Below are positions 12,122-22,500 of a stretch of 64,000 nucleotides of DNA, piece after piece. Position numbers and translations under genes: made by a program. The DNA is from Sarcophilus harrisii (taxonomy: Eukaryota > Chordata > Mammalia > Dasyuromorphia > Dasyuridae): assembly GCF_902635505.1 (NCBI RefSeq), contig NC_045431.1, positions 22,041,001 to 22,105,000 on the forward strand. Direction: 5' to 3'. Every line of letters starts with the position of its first letter. The first letter of the stretch is position 1. The notes beneath the pieces were generated by a model. The model had not been told where the DNA came from. It did not search any database and saw nothing but the letters and a program-made list of their open reading frames with translations.

Positions 12122-12463
12122 TTACTTGGCCATATTTGCTTGAATATCCAGATGGTAGAAATCCTGGCATTCAGGACAGCATGAGGCAGGCCGGGGTTTA
12201 TTGCTGAGGCAAGAGGAACAGATACTATGCCCACATCCAGGGGGGATGGGCTCAGTGTTTTCACCCAAGCACATAATGCAGATGTTGCCCTCTTCTTCCA
12301 GGTTCTTGGTCAGATATGCCCGAGTATCCAGCTGGTAGAAATCCTGGCATTCAGGACAGCATGAGGCAGGCCGGGGTTCCTTGCTGAGGCAAGACGAACA
12401 GATACTATGCCCACATCCAGGGGGGATGGGCTTAGTGTTTTCACCCAAGCATATAATGCAGAT
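12122..12463 (-). repeat. 180-bp intragenic tandem duplication of the RING module
   Basis: The RING coding unit occurs twice with exact 180-bp (60-codon) spacing: about 12284-12463 and 12122-12283. Over roughly 138 aligned bases I count about six differences, so the copies are about 96% identical by eye. The reading frame and all sixteen zinc ligands are kept. This is a recent in-frame duplication or a gene-converted pair. Confidence 0.85.
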
Positions 12464-12496
12464 ATTAGCCTCTGACTTTCCAAATACACCAGCCAT
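12122..12496 (-). CDS. Tandem double-RING finger protein (putative E3 ubiquitin ligase)
   Basis: A 124-residue protein if translation starts at the ATG at 12496, which has a strong Kozak context (G at -3, G at +4). The frame stays open upstream to 12607, but that part crosses a likely splice acceptor, so I prefer the internal start. Seen: two C3HC4 RING fingers in tandem. Counted from the internal Met, the zinc ligands are C13, C16, C28, H30, C33, C36, C47, C50 and C73, C76, C88, H90, C93, C96, C107, C110. Both domains are complete. Each is followed by a short DFYxLD segment and the first by an acidic linker (LEEEG). Known: C3HC4 RINGs bind two zinc ions and usually recruit E2 enzymes. The CGHSIC core and following CPEC resemble TRIM-type RINGs, but no B-box, coiled coil or SPRY follows. 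Inference: a small ubiquitin ligase or dominant regulator, or the terminal exon of a larger gene. I do not recognise a named orthologue. Local GC is clearly above the flanks. Confidence 0.6.
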   Translation of the reverse strand: MAGVFGKSEANICIICLGENTKPIPPGCGHSICSSCLSKEPRPASCCPECQDFYQLDTRAYLTKNLEEEGNICIMCLGENTEPIPPGCGHSICSSCLSNKPRPASCCPECQDFYHLDIQANMAK

Positions 12497-12568
12497 GACC
12501 CTTCCTTTGGTCTTCTGGGACCTTTCCTTCAGCTTCACTCTTCTGCCTTCAGCACACCCGGCTGTGTT

Positions 12569-12590
12569 CTGGAAAAAAACACGAACATAA
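12569..12590 (-). promoter_or_regulatory. Candidate 3' splice acceptor of the RING exon
   Basis: On the minus strand, GTGTTTTTTTCCAG precedes the exon, giving a polypyrimidine tract and AG with exon start at 12568. This suggests that the RING coding region is the last exon and that 5' untranslated or coding exons lie at higher coordinates. It also argues against a simple intronless retrocopy. Not verified by transcript data. Confidence 0.45.
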
Positions 12591-12654
12591 TGTAAGCTCA
12601 CAGACAAAAACTATTCAAATGCCAAGGAGAAACAGTCAGGGTTACCCAAGACCT

Positions 12655-13030
12655 GGCAGTGGATTTCTCTGACAAAGAGAAGATCTAACGCAGTTTTAAT
12701 TGATCAACAATGGACAGAAGCAGCTACACCCAAAGAAAGAACACTGGGAAATGAATGTCAACTGCTTGCATTTTGGCTTTTCTTCCCAGGTTATTTTTAC
12801 CTTCTAAATCCAATTCTTCCTGTTCAACAAGAGAACTGTTCGATTCTGCACACATATATTGTATCTAGGATATACTATGACATATTTAACATGTTTAGGA
12901 CTGCTCACCATCTGGGAGAGAGGGTGGAGGGAGGGAGGGGAAAAGTCGGACAGAAGTGAGTACAAGGGATAATGTAAAAAATTATCCAGGCATGGGCTCT
13001 GTCAATAAAATGTTATAATTATTTAAAAAG
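12655..13030 (+). mobile_element. LINE-1 3'UTR fragment (marsupial subfamily A)
   Basis: This begins at the segment just after the ORF2 stop and continues through the 3'UTR with its GGGAGGGAGGGG purine tract to the CAATAAAATG tail. It aligns closely with 34665-35025, sharing GACAGAAGCAGCTACACCC and GAAAGAACACTGGGAAAT. It is 5'-truncated to about 375 bp and lies just upstream (on the RING gene's strand) of the RING acceptor, in antisense. No clear target duplication was found. Confidence 0.85.
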
Positions 13031-13089
13031 AAAAAGAATGCGGGTTATAAAATACACTCAAACAAACCATCAGCAATTCATTTTATTAC

Positions 13090-14885
13090 TGACAAAGCCC
13101 ATCAGAAGACAGAAAGAGAATTTTAATTTAAAAATTCTATTGGCAAAAAAAATAACTGGGGTCTACCTGCCAAATGAAACCTAAGAACAACACGAATAAA
13201 ATTCAAAACGCTCCTTACACAGATAAAATCAGATCTACCCAATTGAAAAAATATCAATTGCTCATGAGTAGGCTGAGGTAATATAATAAAAATGACAATT
13301 CTGTCTAAATTGGGGTACTTGTTCAGTGCCACATCAAACTGCCAATACATTATTTTATAGAGCTAGAAAATATAATAGCAAAATCCATCTGGAAGAACAA
13401 AATGTCAAGATTATCAAAGGAATTAATGAAAAATTATTACAAAGCATCCTGGCTTAAAAGTACCAAATCTAAAACTATATTATAAAGCTACAGCCATCAA
13501 AACCATTTGGTACTGGCTAAGAAATAGAATGGTGCAACAGTAGAATAGATTAGATACGCATGACACAATAATCAAGGGCTAAAACAATCTGGAATTTGGT
13601 AAATCTCCAAATTCCAGTTTCTGAAATAAGAATTCACTGTTTGAAAAATATTGCTGGGAAAACTGGAAAATATGTCAGAAAACTGGCATAGATCTACATG
13701 TCACACCATACCTAAATAAGGTCAAAATGGATATATGATTTGGCCATAATGGATAATATCATAAACAATTTAGGAGAACAAAGGAATATTTACCTATCAG
13801 ATCTTTGGAGAAGGAAGGAATATATGACCAAAGAAGAACTAGAGCACATTATGAAAGGCAAAATAAACTACTTTGAATACATTAAAATAAAAAAAAAAGT
13901 TTTGCACAAACAAATCAACAGAAACAAGATTAAAAGGGAAGTAAGAACCTGGCAAAATAATCCTTACAAACAGTATTTCTGATAAAAATCTCGTTTCTAA
14001 AATACATAGAGTACTGTGACAAATTTATAATATAATTCATTCCTTACTTGATAAATGGTCAAAGGATATGATAATTTTTAGATGATGAAATTAAAACCAT
14101 TTATAGTTATGTGAAAAGTGCTCTAAATCACAATTGATTAGAGAAACATAAATTAAATCAATTCTGAGGTAACACATCTCACATTTCTCAGATTATCTAA
14201 AATGACAGATGAAAATTGGTATACTAAAAAGTGGTACACTAATGCATTGTTGGTGGAGTTGTGAAACAATCCAAGCATTCTAGAGAGCACTCTGGAACTA
14301 GTTCCAAAGGGCTATTTAACTATGCATACCTTTTCACCCAGCAGTGCCATTATTGAGTCTGTGCCCCAAGGAAAATATAAAGGAGAGAAAAGGACCGAAA
14401 TACGCAAAAATATTTGTAGCATCTCTTTTTATGGTAACAAAGAACTGGAAAAAGAATGGATGCTCATCAATTGAGGAATGGCTAAACAAGCTGTGGTACA
14501 TAAATATAATGGAATACTATTTTTCTATTTAAAAAAAATGAACAAACTAATTATAAAAAGGCCTGAACTGATGTTGAACAAAACAATCTATATTACATTG
14601 TATACAATAACAGCAATAATGTGTGATGATCAAGTATAAAAGGCTTGGCTCTTCTAAGCTGTTCAGTGATCCAAAGCAATTCCTATGTATTTTGGACAGA
14701 AAGTGTCATCTGCATCCAGAAAATGATCTAAGGATGCTTAATATAGTCTAACATATTATGTTCACTTCTTTTGTCTTTTTTTTCATGTTATTTCTGACAT
14801 GCCTTTTCTCTTTTTCTATATTTTTTCTCTCCCAACATGATTCATAAAGAAATGTGTATTAAAAATAAACTTAATGCAATTAAAA
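13090..14885 (+). mobile_element. Old LINE-1 ORF2 3' half plus 3'UTR
   Basis: Degenerate ORF2 C-terminal third in the + sense. Remnants include the segment ILxPxT followed by KIW, a SDLWRRKEYMTKEELEHI block at 13795-13860, the GWWS-like zinc knuckle around 14240-14270, and a WKKNGCSSIEEWLNKLWYIN block at 14440-14515. Several stops and frameshifts break the frame. The 3'UTR ends near 14880 in AATAAACTTAATGCAATTAAAAAT. The layout matches 44100-45760, so both belong to one older marsupial subfamily. Confidence 0.8.
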
Positions 14886-15200
14886 ATAAAATATATATAA
14901 AATAATAAGATTAGTATGAAATAATAGAACAGTTAAGTAACCCAAAGAAAAAATATAGGAAATGTCATAAATGCATCTCCAAATGCACAGAAAATATACC
15001 CAGCTAAATATACAAATGAATCCTATCAAATATTGAAGGCAAAATTTAAGCAAATACTATTTAAATGTTGTTTTGCAAATTATATAAAATAAGAAATATT
15101 ATCAAATAATTTTTTTTAGATATCAAGTATGATCTCAAAACCTTGAGCACAGAGAGATGATAGAGGACAACAAATAGCAAAAAGTATTGCTAATGAATGG

Positions 15201-15254
<54 letters not shown>

Positions 15255-16914
15255 TATATAAACTGTTCAAGAGGTTAGATCAATGCATCAAAAAGATTAA
15301 ATATAGTGAAACAACTGGATGTATATTAGTAATAAGTTTTTTTTAAATTATGTAACATTTAAATATATTTCATGACTATAAAATGTTACCAACAATTCTA
15401 TTTATGGTGTTCCTCTCCCCTTAATATTTCTCAATATTATATATAGATGTACAGCATACAAAATACTTCTCAGAAATATAAAAGTCATTATTTTGTATAT
15501 AATAAAAAAGATAACATTTGAAAGTTCTTATTATGGCAAACTACCTATTTAAAAACAAAGATCTAAATAACAAACAAAATCACATAGACATTTTCCCACT
15601 AAAATAAGGGATATTGACATCCTTTTTTTAATTACTATTTTAATTTGACACAATGCTAGAAATGATATATATTGCAATAATAAGAAAAATTTTGACAATA
15701 TAATATAGGCAAAGGGTTAGGAATACAATCACTGTTTGGTGTGGATGAGAATAAGATGTGCACATAAACAATTTTAGAGTATTTTTTTTTTGTTATCTGA
15801 AACTTTTACTTAAAGTAGTAGAATATGAAATAGCCAAAAAAAATTTTACTTTTTCTATATATTATTAAAAATATAATTTCAGATAGAAGTAAAAAGACTA
15901 TTCAAAATAAGTACAATGTATATAATAGTTGTGGGTTCATCTCTCAAACCACAGCACATAAATACTCATGACACACACACACACTATACACTCTTTCTTC
16001 TATCCATCAAGTAATTATAAGGATCAACCCCCCTAAAAGAAGATGTGGGAATATAAACAGCAGAGATCTTGCCACCTTGTTAATCCACACTTCAGAATAT
16101 TGGACTCCTATCTTAGACAAGGGGGAAAGGAGGCCATGGTTATATGTAATTCTTCTAGTCCAATAGTTACTTTTGACACTTAGAATCAAATTTTCCACTT
16201 AATAATAGTGACACCTAGATCAATTAATATTTCTGAGACTTGTATGATATAAATGGTCTTTGAAGTATAAAGATTGGAGAGAAATAGTTGAAACAGTCAA
16301 CCATAACCAACAAAAGAATAAAATAAATCTCACCTTCCAAGACAGTCCATTGAAATAACAAAGAGAAGTATTTATGTACAAATTCTCTACAAATGCTTGG
16401 TAGTTTAGGGAATCTTAAAAGGAGAAAGCAATATTGTGGCACAGGTATTGGCCATAACTATGAGGTAATAGTTAAAAGGAGAAGAAAGATCAATAAAAAA
16501 AAAAAAAAAAAACAATGAAAAACACTGAAAACAATGAAAAACTATATTGGAAAAGAAGTGAAAACTTAAGAACTATATTGAAGTAAATTCTCCCTAATAC
16601 ATTATAAGCAATTCCAGCTGAATCATTCATAGTTAACATTTTTAAGCATTTAATTTATGAATATATTTGTTTCATGTAACATGTTTTCATTGATATTATA
16701 CAAAATGGTGGATTTGATATTTTAAATATCTGATTTCAAATCCTTTCTGAGATATTTAACTCAATGGCAAATCATTAAGTTTCTCTGGATCTCAGGCCCT
16801 CATTTATTCAATGGGAATACTGATATTCAATTTACTTTACAGGAAATTCTGTGATTCAGTTGAAATAATATTAAGAATTATGAAAATTTTATCATTTATA
16901 TAAATGTCAATAAT
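14886..16914. other. AT-rich intergenic DNA
   Basis: A compound TA/CA microsatellite at 15205, a poly-A run at 16494-16512 and a weak sense MIR-like core at 16720-16870 (TTTCTCTGGATCTCAGGCCC, TTATTCAATGGGAATACTG). No gene. Confidence 0.5.
15205..15260 (+). repeat. (TA)n(CA)n compound microsatellite
   Basis: About 17 TA units then about 8 CA units. Confidence 0.95.
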
Positions 16915-17835
16915 TATTATTTTCTTTTTTAAAGCTTTTTATTTTCAAAACATATGTATGGATAATTTTTTTCAATATTTACCCTTGCAAAACTTTGTGT
17001 TCCTATTTTCTCCCCTTACCCCCACCCCCTTCCCTAAATGGCAAGTTATCCAATATATGTTCAACATGATAAAATGTAGAGAGCCTGAACTTTGGAGAAG
17101 TATACTTGAAACAAGGTATTAACTTAGTGGAATTGATGAGACAATGGATCTCTATTTCACATATACTTAGTATTTAGTATGGTGATGCAATGGTTCTCTA
17201 GTTCATACATATTTCTATACTGTAATGATGTAATTATAATAGTGTATTTAAACTAGAGACCAACTCAGACTCAGGGGGAGACTGGTTAAGACTGGCAGAT
17301 TGATGGAGGAGACTGAGTCAGACTATGACAGACACAGATAGTGTAAGAGACTTTGGACCCTATTCTTGTCCATTCTCATGGTGTCTATCCTGCTGAGATC
17401 AAGGCCCTTCCAGAGGACCTCTAGAAAGCTAGACCGAACATCACAATAAAATATATATTAAATCCAATATATGCATACACATTTATACAATTATCTTGCT
17501 GCACAAGAAAAATCAGATCAAAAAGGAAAAAAATGAAATGCAAGCAAAGAACAAAAAAATTGGGAAAATGCTATGTTGTGATCCACACTCAATTCCTACA
17601 GTCTGCTCTCTGGGTGAAGATGTCTCTATCACAAGAATGTTGGAACTGGCCTGAATCATCTCATTGTTGAAAATAGTCACTCCATCAGAATTAATAATCA
17701 TATAATCTGGTTTTTACCATTTACACTGATTTCTTGGTTCTACTCATTTCACTTAGCATCAGTTCATGTTAGTCTCTCCAGGAGTCATCCTCTTGATTGT
17801 TTCTTATAGAACAATAATATTCCATAACTAAATTC
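16915..17835 (-). mobile_element. LINE-1 3' end, antisense, split by an LTR
   Basis: The left part (16915-17074) is the reverse complement of an L1 3'UTR, starting from the 3' end and carrying the CCACCCCCTTCCCTAAATGG tract. The right part (17446-17835) continues the same 3'UTR and runs into ORF2, with AGCATCAGTTCATG (antisense of the HELMLS block) and a TAATATTCCATAA segment. The two halves are colinear once the LTR at 17075-17445 is removed. The element is 5'-truncated near 17835. Confidence 0.8.
17075..17445 (+). mobile_element. Solo LTR, class II-like ERV (family B)
   Basis: A 371-bp block with TG...CA ends (TGTAGAGAGCC to CATCACA), flanked on both sides by the 6-bp duplication ATAAAA. 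A 6-bp target duplication is typical of class II (ERVK/beta) integrase. No internal viral sequence adjoins it, so it is a solo LTR left by LTR-LTR recombination. It is inserted in an antisense L1 3'UTR and is therefore younger than that L1. A partial relative lies at 38500-38680. Confidence 0.8.
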
Positions 17836-18439
17836 CAATGATTATTATGATCAATATAATTATATGATAAATATAATAAAAAGCTATGCCTTCAGAGTAT
17901 TCTTTCTTAAATTGACATGTTTTTTTTAAAGAAATACAAATTTTCTACAAGTTTTCTAAGTATACATAAGATTTATATCTGTGTATTCCAATTTCCTATC
18001 ATATGCTAATGAGTTCCCTGGCCTTTTTCGAATTAATAACTTTATTAGGTAAGATTTGAAATCATGAGATTATTAGAATTAGATATTACCCACACTTGAA
18101 AATTCACATTGTCTAAATATTTATTCTTTCAATTTTAAAAAGTATACATACATTTAAACATCTGGTTTAAATTGACTTTATAATAAAACCCTTAAGATTA
18201 TGTGTTAAATTGGGATAGCTACTACAATCAGATTAAAATGAACTAATTTAATGAAAACACTTGATCAAAATAGAACTTGAAAAAAATGATTCTTACTTGG
18301 AAAGTAAGAGAATATGGTTCATGAATATTTTGCTTGTATTTCTTCTTTTTCCAAAATGAAGAATTATTTAACATGTGTATAGTATTTTAACAAGGCTCTG
18401 AAAATTCATCCTTACTCAAAATAATAACCATCATTGCAA

Positions 18440-18695
18440 TGATAATGATCATAATAACTAGCACTTATGACACCTATTATGTGCCAGCAGTAACTGCTGA
18501 GTAATTCATAATTATTATTTCATTTTATCTTCATAAAAAACCTAAGAGGTATATGCTATTATCCCTGTTTAAAAGAACATTGAGCAAACAGTTCAAGTGA
18601 CTTGCCCTATGTCACATAACTAGTAAAGATATAGAGTCAAATCTGAAATTGCAACTTCCTGACTCCAAACCTAGTCATCAATCCACTCTACTTCT
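18440..18695 (-). mobile_element. MIR-like SINE, antisense
   Basis: AGCACTTATGACACCTATTA, TGTGCCAGCAG, TTTTATCTTCATAAAAAACC, TAAGAGGTATATGCTATTAT, AGTGACTTGCCCTATGTCAC and ATAACTAGTAAAG: a long antisense copy. Confidence 0.75.
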
Positions 18696-19639
18696 TTCCT
18701 CCAGCAGGTTATTACATTCTCTTTACAAAATGAATCATCACTTTAAAAACAATAGCCGTTATGTAGAATTTTCTTTCTAATCTTACATTTTGATTTTAAA
18801 AAGTTTGGTTACATTTTGAGAATACACAAACATTCAGAAAGTGTTTAAAAAAAAAAGATAATATAAAACAATAAGGCCTGTATGTTTTCTTTGCAGGATT
18901 TTTATAATGCTTTATTTCTTTTATTGTAATGTCAATTTAAACCAGATGTTAAATGTATATATATTTTAAAATAAGCACATAACTATTTTTGAATGTTAAA
19001 AATAGGAATGATTTTTATGAAAATATCAACCAAGTCTTTCTCAAAGGAACTCAGCATATGCCAGCAAAAAGGAAACAGGATGGGAACAAAAGAAAAGGGC
19101 TATATAGGCCAAAAACCAAAACAGAATAACATCTCTCCAGAGACTGAAATCCAACTAACAAGTCCCTTCAAACATGTAAACACACCAGTCTTTTGGCTTC
19201 ATGATTAAGAACAAGTAAAAAAAAAATAGTTCAATTGCTATGCCATCCAATAAAATTATTTCAAGCAAAGAGCACATAGAAATTAGAAGAACAATAAGCT
19301 TACATTCATAACATGATAACTTACAAAATAAGAAAGTGAAACTAAAAGTAGAAATTATTTTAAATAATCTATCAAAAATGAGGTGCCATAATAATAATAC
19401 ATTGACTGTTCTGCTTCCCCATTAAGCACTTAATAACTCCTTCCTACCTTCTTCATTGATTTTTATAGGACCAACATCAAGATCCTATTTGCTTCCTAGC
19501 ATTAGAACTTTGGTGATAATTCTCATTCTCCCCATTCTCGACCTGGCATCTTCTCTACAGCATTCTCTTCCTTGAATTGACTTCATATACCATCTGGCTT
19601 CCTGATTTTTCCCCAATTGGAAGATGTAAAATTCTCTTT
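18696..19639. other. Intergenic DNA, no gene
   Basis: A 71-codon frame at 18993-19208 shows no domain. 19390-19640 is pyrimidine-rich on the + strand and could be a decayed LINE tail, but I cannot place it. Confidence 0.45.
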
Positions 19640-19810
19640 CCCAATTCAAGTTAATTAGAAAGCCTCCTTATGCCAGCTGTGTGCTGTTACTCACTCCACA
19701 GTCTTTGTAATCACTGACTAAAGATTAGAGCAGGACCCACCCCTTAGAGTAACACATAATTTCTCATCACCTAGGGATTAATTGAATGTGATGCTGTTGT
19801 TCACACCCCC
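19640..19810. promoter_or_regulatory. Candidate conserved non-coding element (short)
   Basis: Non-repetitive block between unassigned sequence and a MIR copy, with AAGTTAATTAGAAAG, GGATTAATTGAATG (homeobox-type cores) and a GC-balanced middle (ATGCCAGCTGTGTGCTG). No coding signal. Confidence 0.25.
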
Positions 19811-19829
19811 AATTTCTCAAAGATACTCC

Positions 19830-19975
19830 GTTTTATCACAAATTGGAAGAAACCTTAGAGGTTTGCTGGTCCAAACTCCTCAAATTTAAGAATGAGCAAA
19901 GAGGCTGTAATAGATTAAGCAGCTATAAAAGGGAGTAAAATGACAGAATCAGAACTAAACCTAAATTTATGTAGC
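19830..19975 (+). mobile_element. MIR-like/ancient SINE fragment
   Basis: AACCTTAGAGGTTTGCTGGT, CCAAACTCCTCAAATTTAAG and AATGAGCAAAGAGGCTGTAA match the common CCTTAGAGGTCATCTGGTCC ... GATGAGGAAACTGAGG pattern. Confidence 0.55.
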
Positions 19976-20039
19976 TGAAGGAAAAGGGAGTGTTAAATTG
20001 TATTAAATGCTATAGGAAAGACAAAAACTGAGGATAATC

Positions 20040-20140
20040 ATTCAATAGATTAAGTGCCCACTACACAGTGTTAAGCACCCAGGAATACATTAAAAAAAGA
20101 TATGACCTGCCTTCAATAACTTTACAATGTAATAGTGTAA
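20040..20140 (-). mobile_element. L2 tail fragment, antisense
   Basis: TCATTCAATAGATTAAGTGC, CCACTACACAGTGTTAAGCA and GACCTGCCTTCAATAACTTT are the reverse complement of the L2 3' end. Confidence 0.6.
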
Positions 20141-20189
20141 AACAATATATAAAGCAAAATTGTATGAATGATCAACTTTGACAGACTTT

Positions 20190-20490
20190 GTTCTTCTCAT
20201 CAATATAATGACCTAAGAGAACAGAAAAAAAGACACATAATAAAAAATGCTGTGGACATCCAGAGAAAGAACTGTAGGGTCTGAATGTAGATAAAAACAT
20301 ACCATTTTCACTTTTTTGTTGTTATTTTGTTTTTATTTCTTGGCCTTTTCTTCATTCACAATATGACTAAGGTGAAGATATATTTAATATTATTATGAAT
20401 GTATAATCTAGCAAATTGTCATCTTGAGGAGGGAGGAGGAGAAGGGAGAGAGTAAAAATCAAATTCAAAATATTATAAAAGTAAATTTGG
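20190..20490 (+). mobile_element. LINE-1 3'UTR tail (older subfamily)
   Basis: The features are of an L1 tail: GACATCCAGAGAAAGAACTG, a T-rich block with TTGTTATTTTG, CACAATATGACTAAGGTGAAGATAT, a purine block GAGGAGGGAGGAGGAGAAGGG, and an AATATTATAAAAGTAAATTT end. The polypurine GGAA tract starts directly at its 3' end, so the tract may have grown from the A-rich tail. Confidence 0.55.
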
Positions 20491-21035
20491 AATGAGAGGA
20501 AAGGAAGGAAGGGAAGAAGGGAGGGAGGGAGGGAGGAAGGAAGGAAGGGAAGAAGGGAGGGAGGGAGGGAGGAAGGATGGAAGGAAGGAAGGAAAGAAGG
20601 AAGGAAGGAAGGATGGAAGGAAGAAAGGAAAGAAGGAAGGAAGGAAGGAAAGAAGGAAGGAAGGAAGGAAGAGAGGCAGGGAAGAAGGAATAAACGAAGG
20701 AAGGAAGAAATGGAGGAAGGAAGGAAGAAATGGAGGAAGGAAGGAAGAAAGAAGAGAGGAAGGAAGGAAGGAAGGAAGGAAGGAAGGAAGGAAGGAAAGA
20801 AAGAAAAGAGGTAAGAAGAGAGATAAGAAAGAGAAGAAGGGAGAAGGGGAGGAAAGAAGGAAGAGAGGAAGAGAGGGAGGAAGGAAGGGAGGGAGAAAGG
20901 AAGGAAGAAAGAGAGGGATGAAGAAAGGATGGGAGGTAGGGAGAGAAAAAGTAACAAGAAAAAAAGAAAGAGAGAGATGAAGGAAGAAAAAAAGAGAAAG
21001 AAAACTTTAAAAAGAGAAAGAGAAGAAGAAAGAGG
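20490..21035 (+). repeat. Long polypurine (GGAA)n/(GAAG)n tract
   Basis: About 545 bp almost without pyrimidines on the + strand, built from GGAA, GGGA and GAAA units. GGGAGGGAGGGAGGG runs at about 20519-20535 and 20555-20571 fit the four-run G-quadruplex pattern. Long homopurine mirror-like DNA can form triplex (H-DNA). The Lys/Glu/Arg-rich or Ser/Leu/Pro-rich open frames here are composition artefacts. Confidence 0.95.
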
Positions 21036-21219
21036 GTAAAAAGAAAATGATTGTCCTAGGAACATGCATGCCCTGGGAAGCCACCGAGAAATGAAGTAAT
21101 GGCTGACCTGTCCGCCTTTCTTACATGAAAATAGGAGACACTCTCCATTCCATACGCTAAACAGATAGAAAAGGCCAATGCATTTACAAGTAATACTATC
21201 TTATGGTTAAAAGGAATCT

Positions 21220-21700
21220 ATCTCTTTGAAATAATTTTACTCCTATTTGTGGTACCCAAGAACTGGAAACAAAATAGTTGCCATAGATTAAGGCATAATT
21301 AAAAAATTTATAGATTTTGAATGTGATGGGTTATTATTTTCATATAAAAACAATGGAAACTATATGGAAGCATGAGAAAACTTATATGAACTGAAATAAT
21401 GGAAAAAAGGGAATAACCAGGAAAATCATTTAAAACAACTATAATATTATAAATGGGAACCTCCAACAAATTGAAAATTAATATTTTGCAGATACGATAA
21501 GCCTGGCTCCAAAGAAAATATTTAAAATTAAAATGTACTCCCCACACATATACACACTCCTTTGTAAAGATAAAGGAGTATAGTCATAGAAAAATAAATA
21601 TTTTCTTAAGTTGCTGGAAATTTTGGTTAATTTTGTGAAATAACTCATTTCCCCTCATTTTTCCTGTTTTGTTTAGAATCATAATTACAATGTATAAAAG
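21220..21700 (+). mobile_element. Possible very old LINE-1 3' fragment
   Basis: Weak landmarks: AAGAACTGGAAACAAAATAG (ORF2 RNWK region), an ACTATATGGAAGCATGAGA block where the L1 MEYY region would lie, CTTATATGAACTGAAATAATG (HELMLS region), and later TTTTCCTGTTTTG. Divergence is high and the ends are unclear. Confidence 0.35.
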
Positions 21701-21985
21701 GTAGCTAGATGGTACAGTGCATTGAGTCCAAATGCTAGAGTCAGTGAGACTCTTTTTCCTGAGTTAAAACTGGTCTCATATACTTACTAGATAAGTGAGC
21801 CTGTATAAGGCACTCGACTCACTTTGCCTAGATTTCCTCATCTGTAAAATGAAATGAAAAAGGAAATGGAAAACCACTGTGGTATTTTTTGCCAAGAAAA
21901 TTTTAAATGAGATCACAAATGCTATCCACACATACAGAGAGAACAGTGGAGCTCTTCACATAATGTGTATGAAGACTGAACAGCA
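21700..21985 (+). mobile_element. MAR1-like CORE-SINE
   Basis: Starts GGTAGCTAGATGGTACAGTG (tRNA-like head). The core follows with CTTACTAGATAAGTGAGCC and TTCCTCATCTGTAAAATG. The marsupial-specific tail is AAAAGGAAATGGAAAACCAC, TTTTTTGCCAAGAAAATTTT, AAATGAGATCACAAATG. Near full length. Confidence 0.8.
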
Positions 21986-22169
21986 ATAAAGTTTGGATCT
22001 CTTGTTGGGAGAGGATAGAGATATACTGAAATCTGAAGATAATAAAAAATATAAAGTAAAATAAGTAAAAAAGAAAATTAAATATAAAATAAATTGTTTC
22101 TTTTAATTAAGAAAATTTTCATAAAAAGCAGAAATAATCTGAAGGCAGTGTTGGTATAAAAGAAATAGA

Positions 22170-22500
22170 GGAGGATTTTCATCAGAAGACCCAGGTTTAG
22201 ATTCTACCTCTACTACTTATTACCATTTGGGCTCTATATCTCTGTGGATAAAGTTTCTACATAAAATGAAAAGATGAAACTTGCTAAATATCTAAAGTGT
22301 CAAGTTTAAAGCAAAAAAAGAAAAAGGACATCAATTATCATCTCTTTCAACCCATCTTTCCCCCCCCCATCTTGCTGGAAAATAAAAACATAACATTTGC
22401 ATTTCTGTATGAAACAAACAAATTGAATTTCCTCATTTTACTAATAAGGAAAACAAGTCCTGGAATAGGTAAGCAAAATGCTCAAGTCATAGATAATATC
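22170..22500. mobile_element. Two diverged MIR-like fragments
   Basis: 22170-22270 in sense: TTCATCAGAAGACCCAGGTT, CTACTACTTATTACC. 22420-22500 reads as antisense core: TTCCTCATTTTACTAATAAG, GGAAAACAAGTCC, GCTCAAGTCATAGATAA. Confidence 0.4.

Noticed and set aside
20367-21065. 232-codon and 162-codon open frames (Ser/Leu/Phe/Pro or Lys/Glu/Arg/Gly-rich)
   Set aside because: They are translations of the GGAA purine tract; stop codons are rare by composition.
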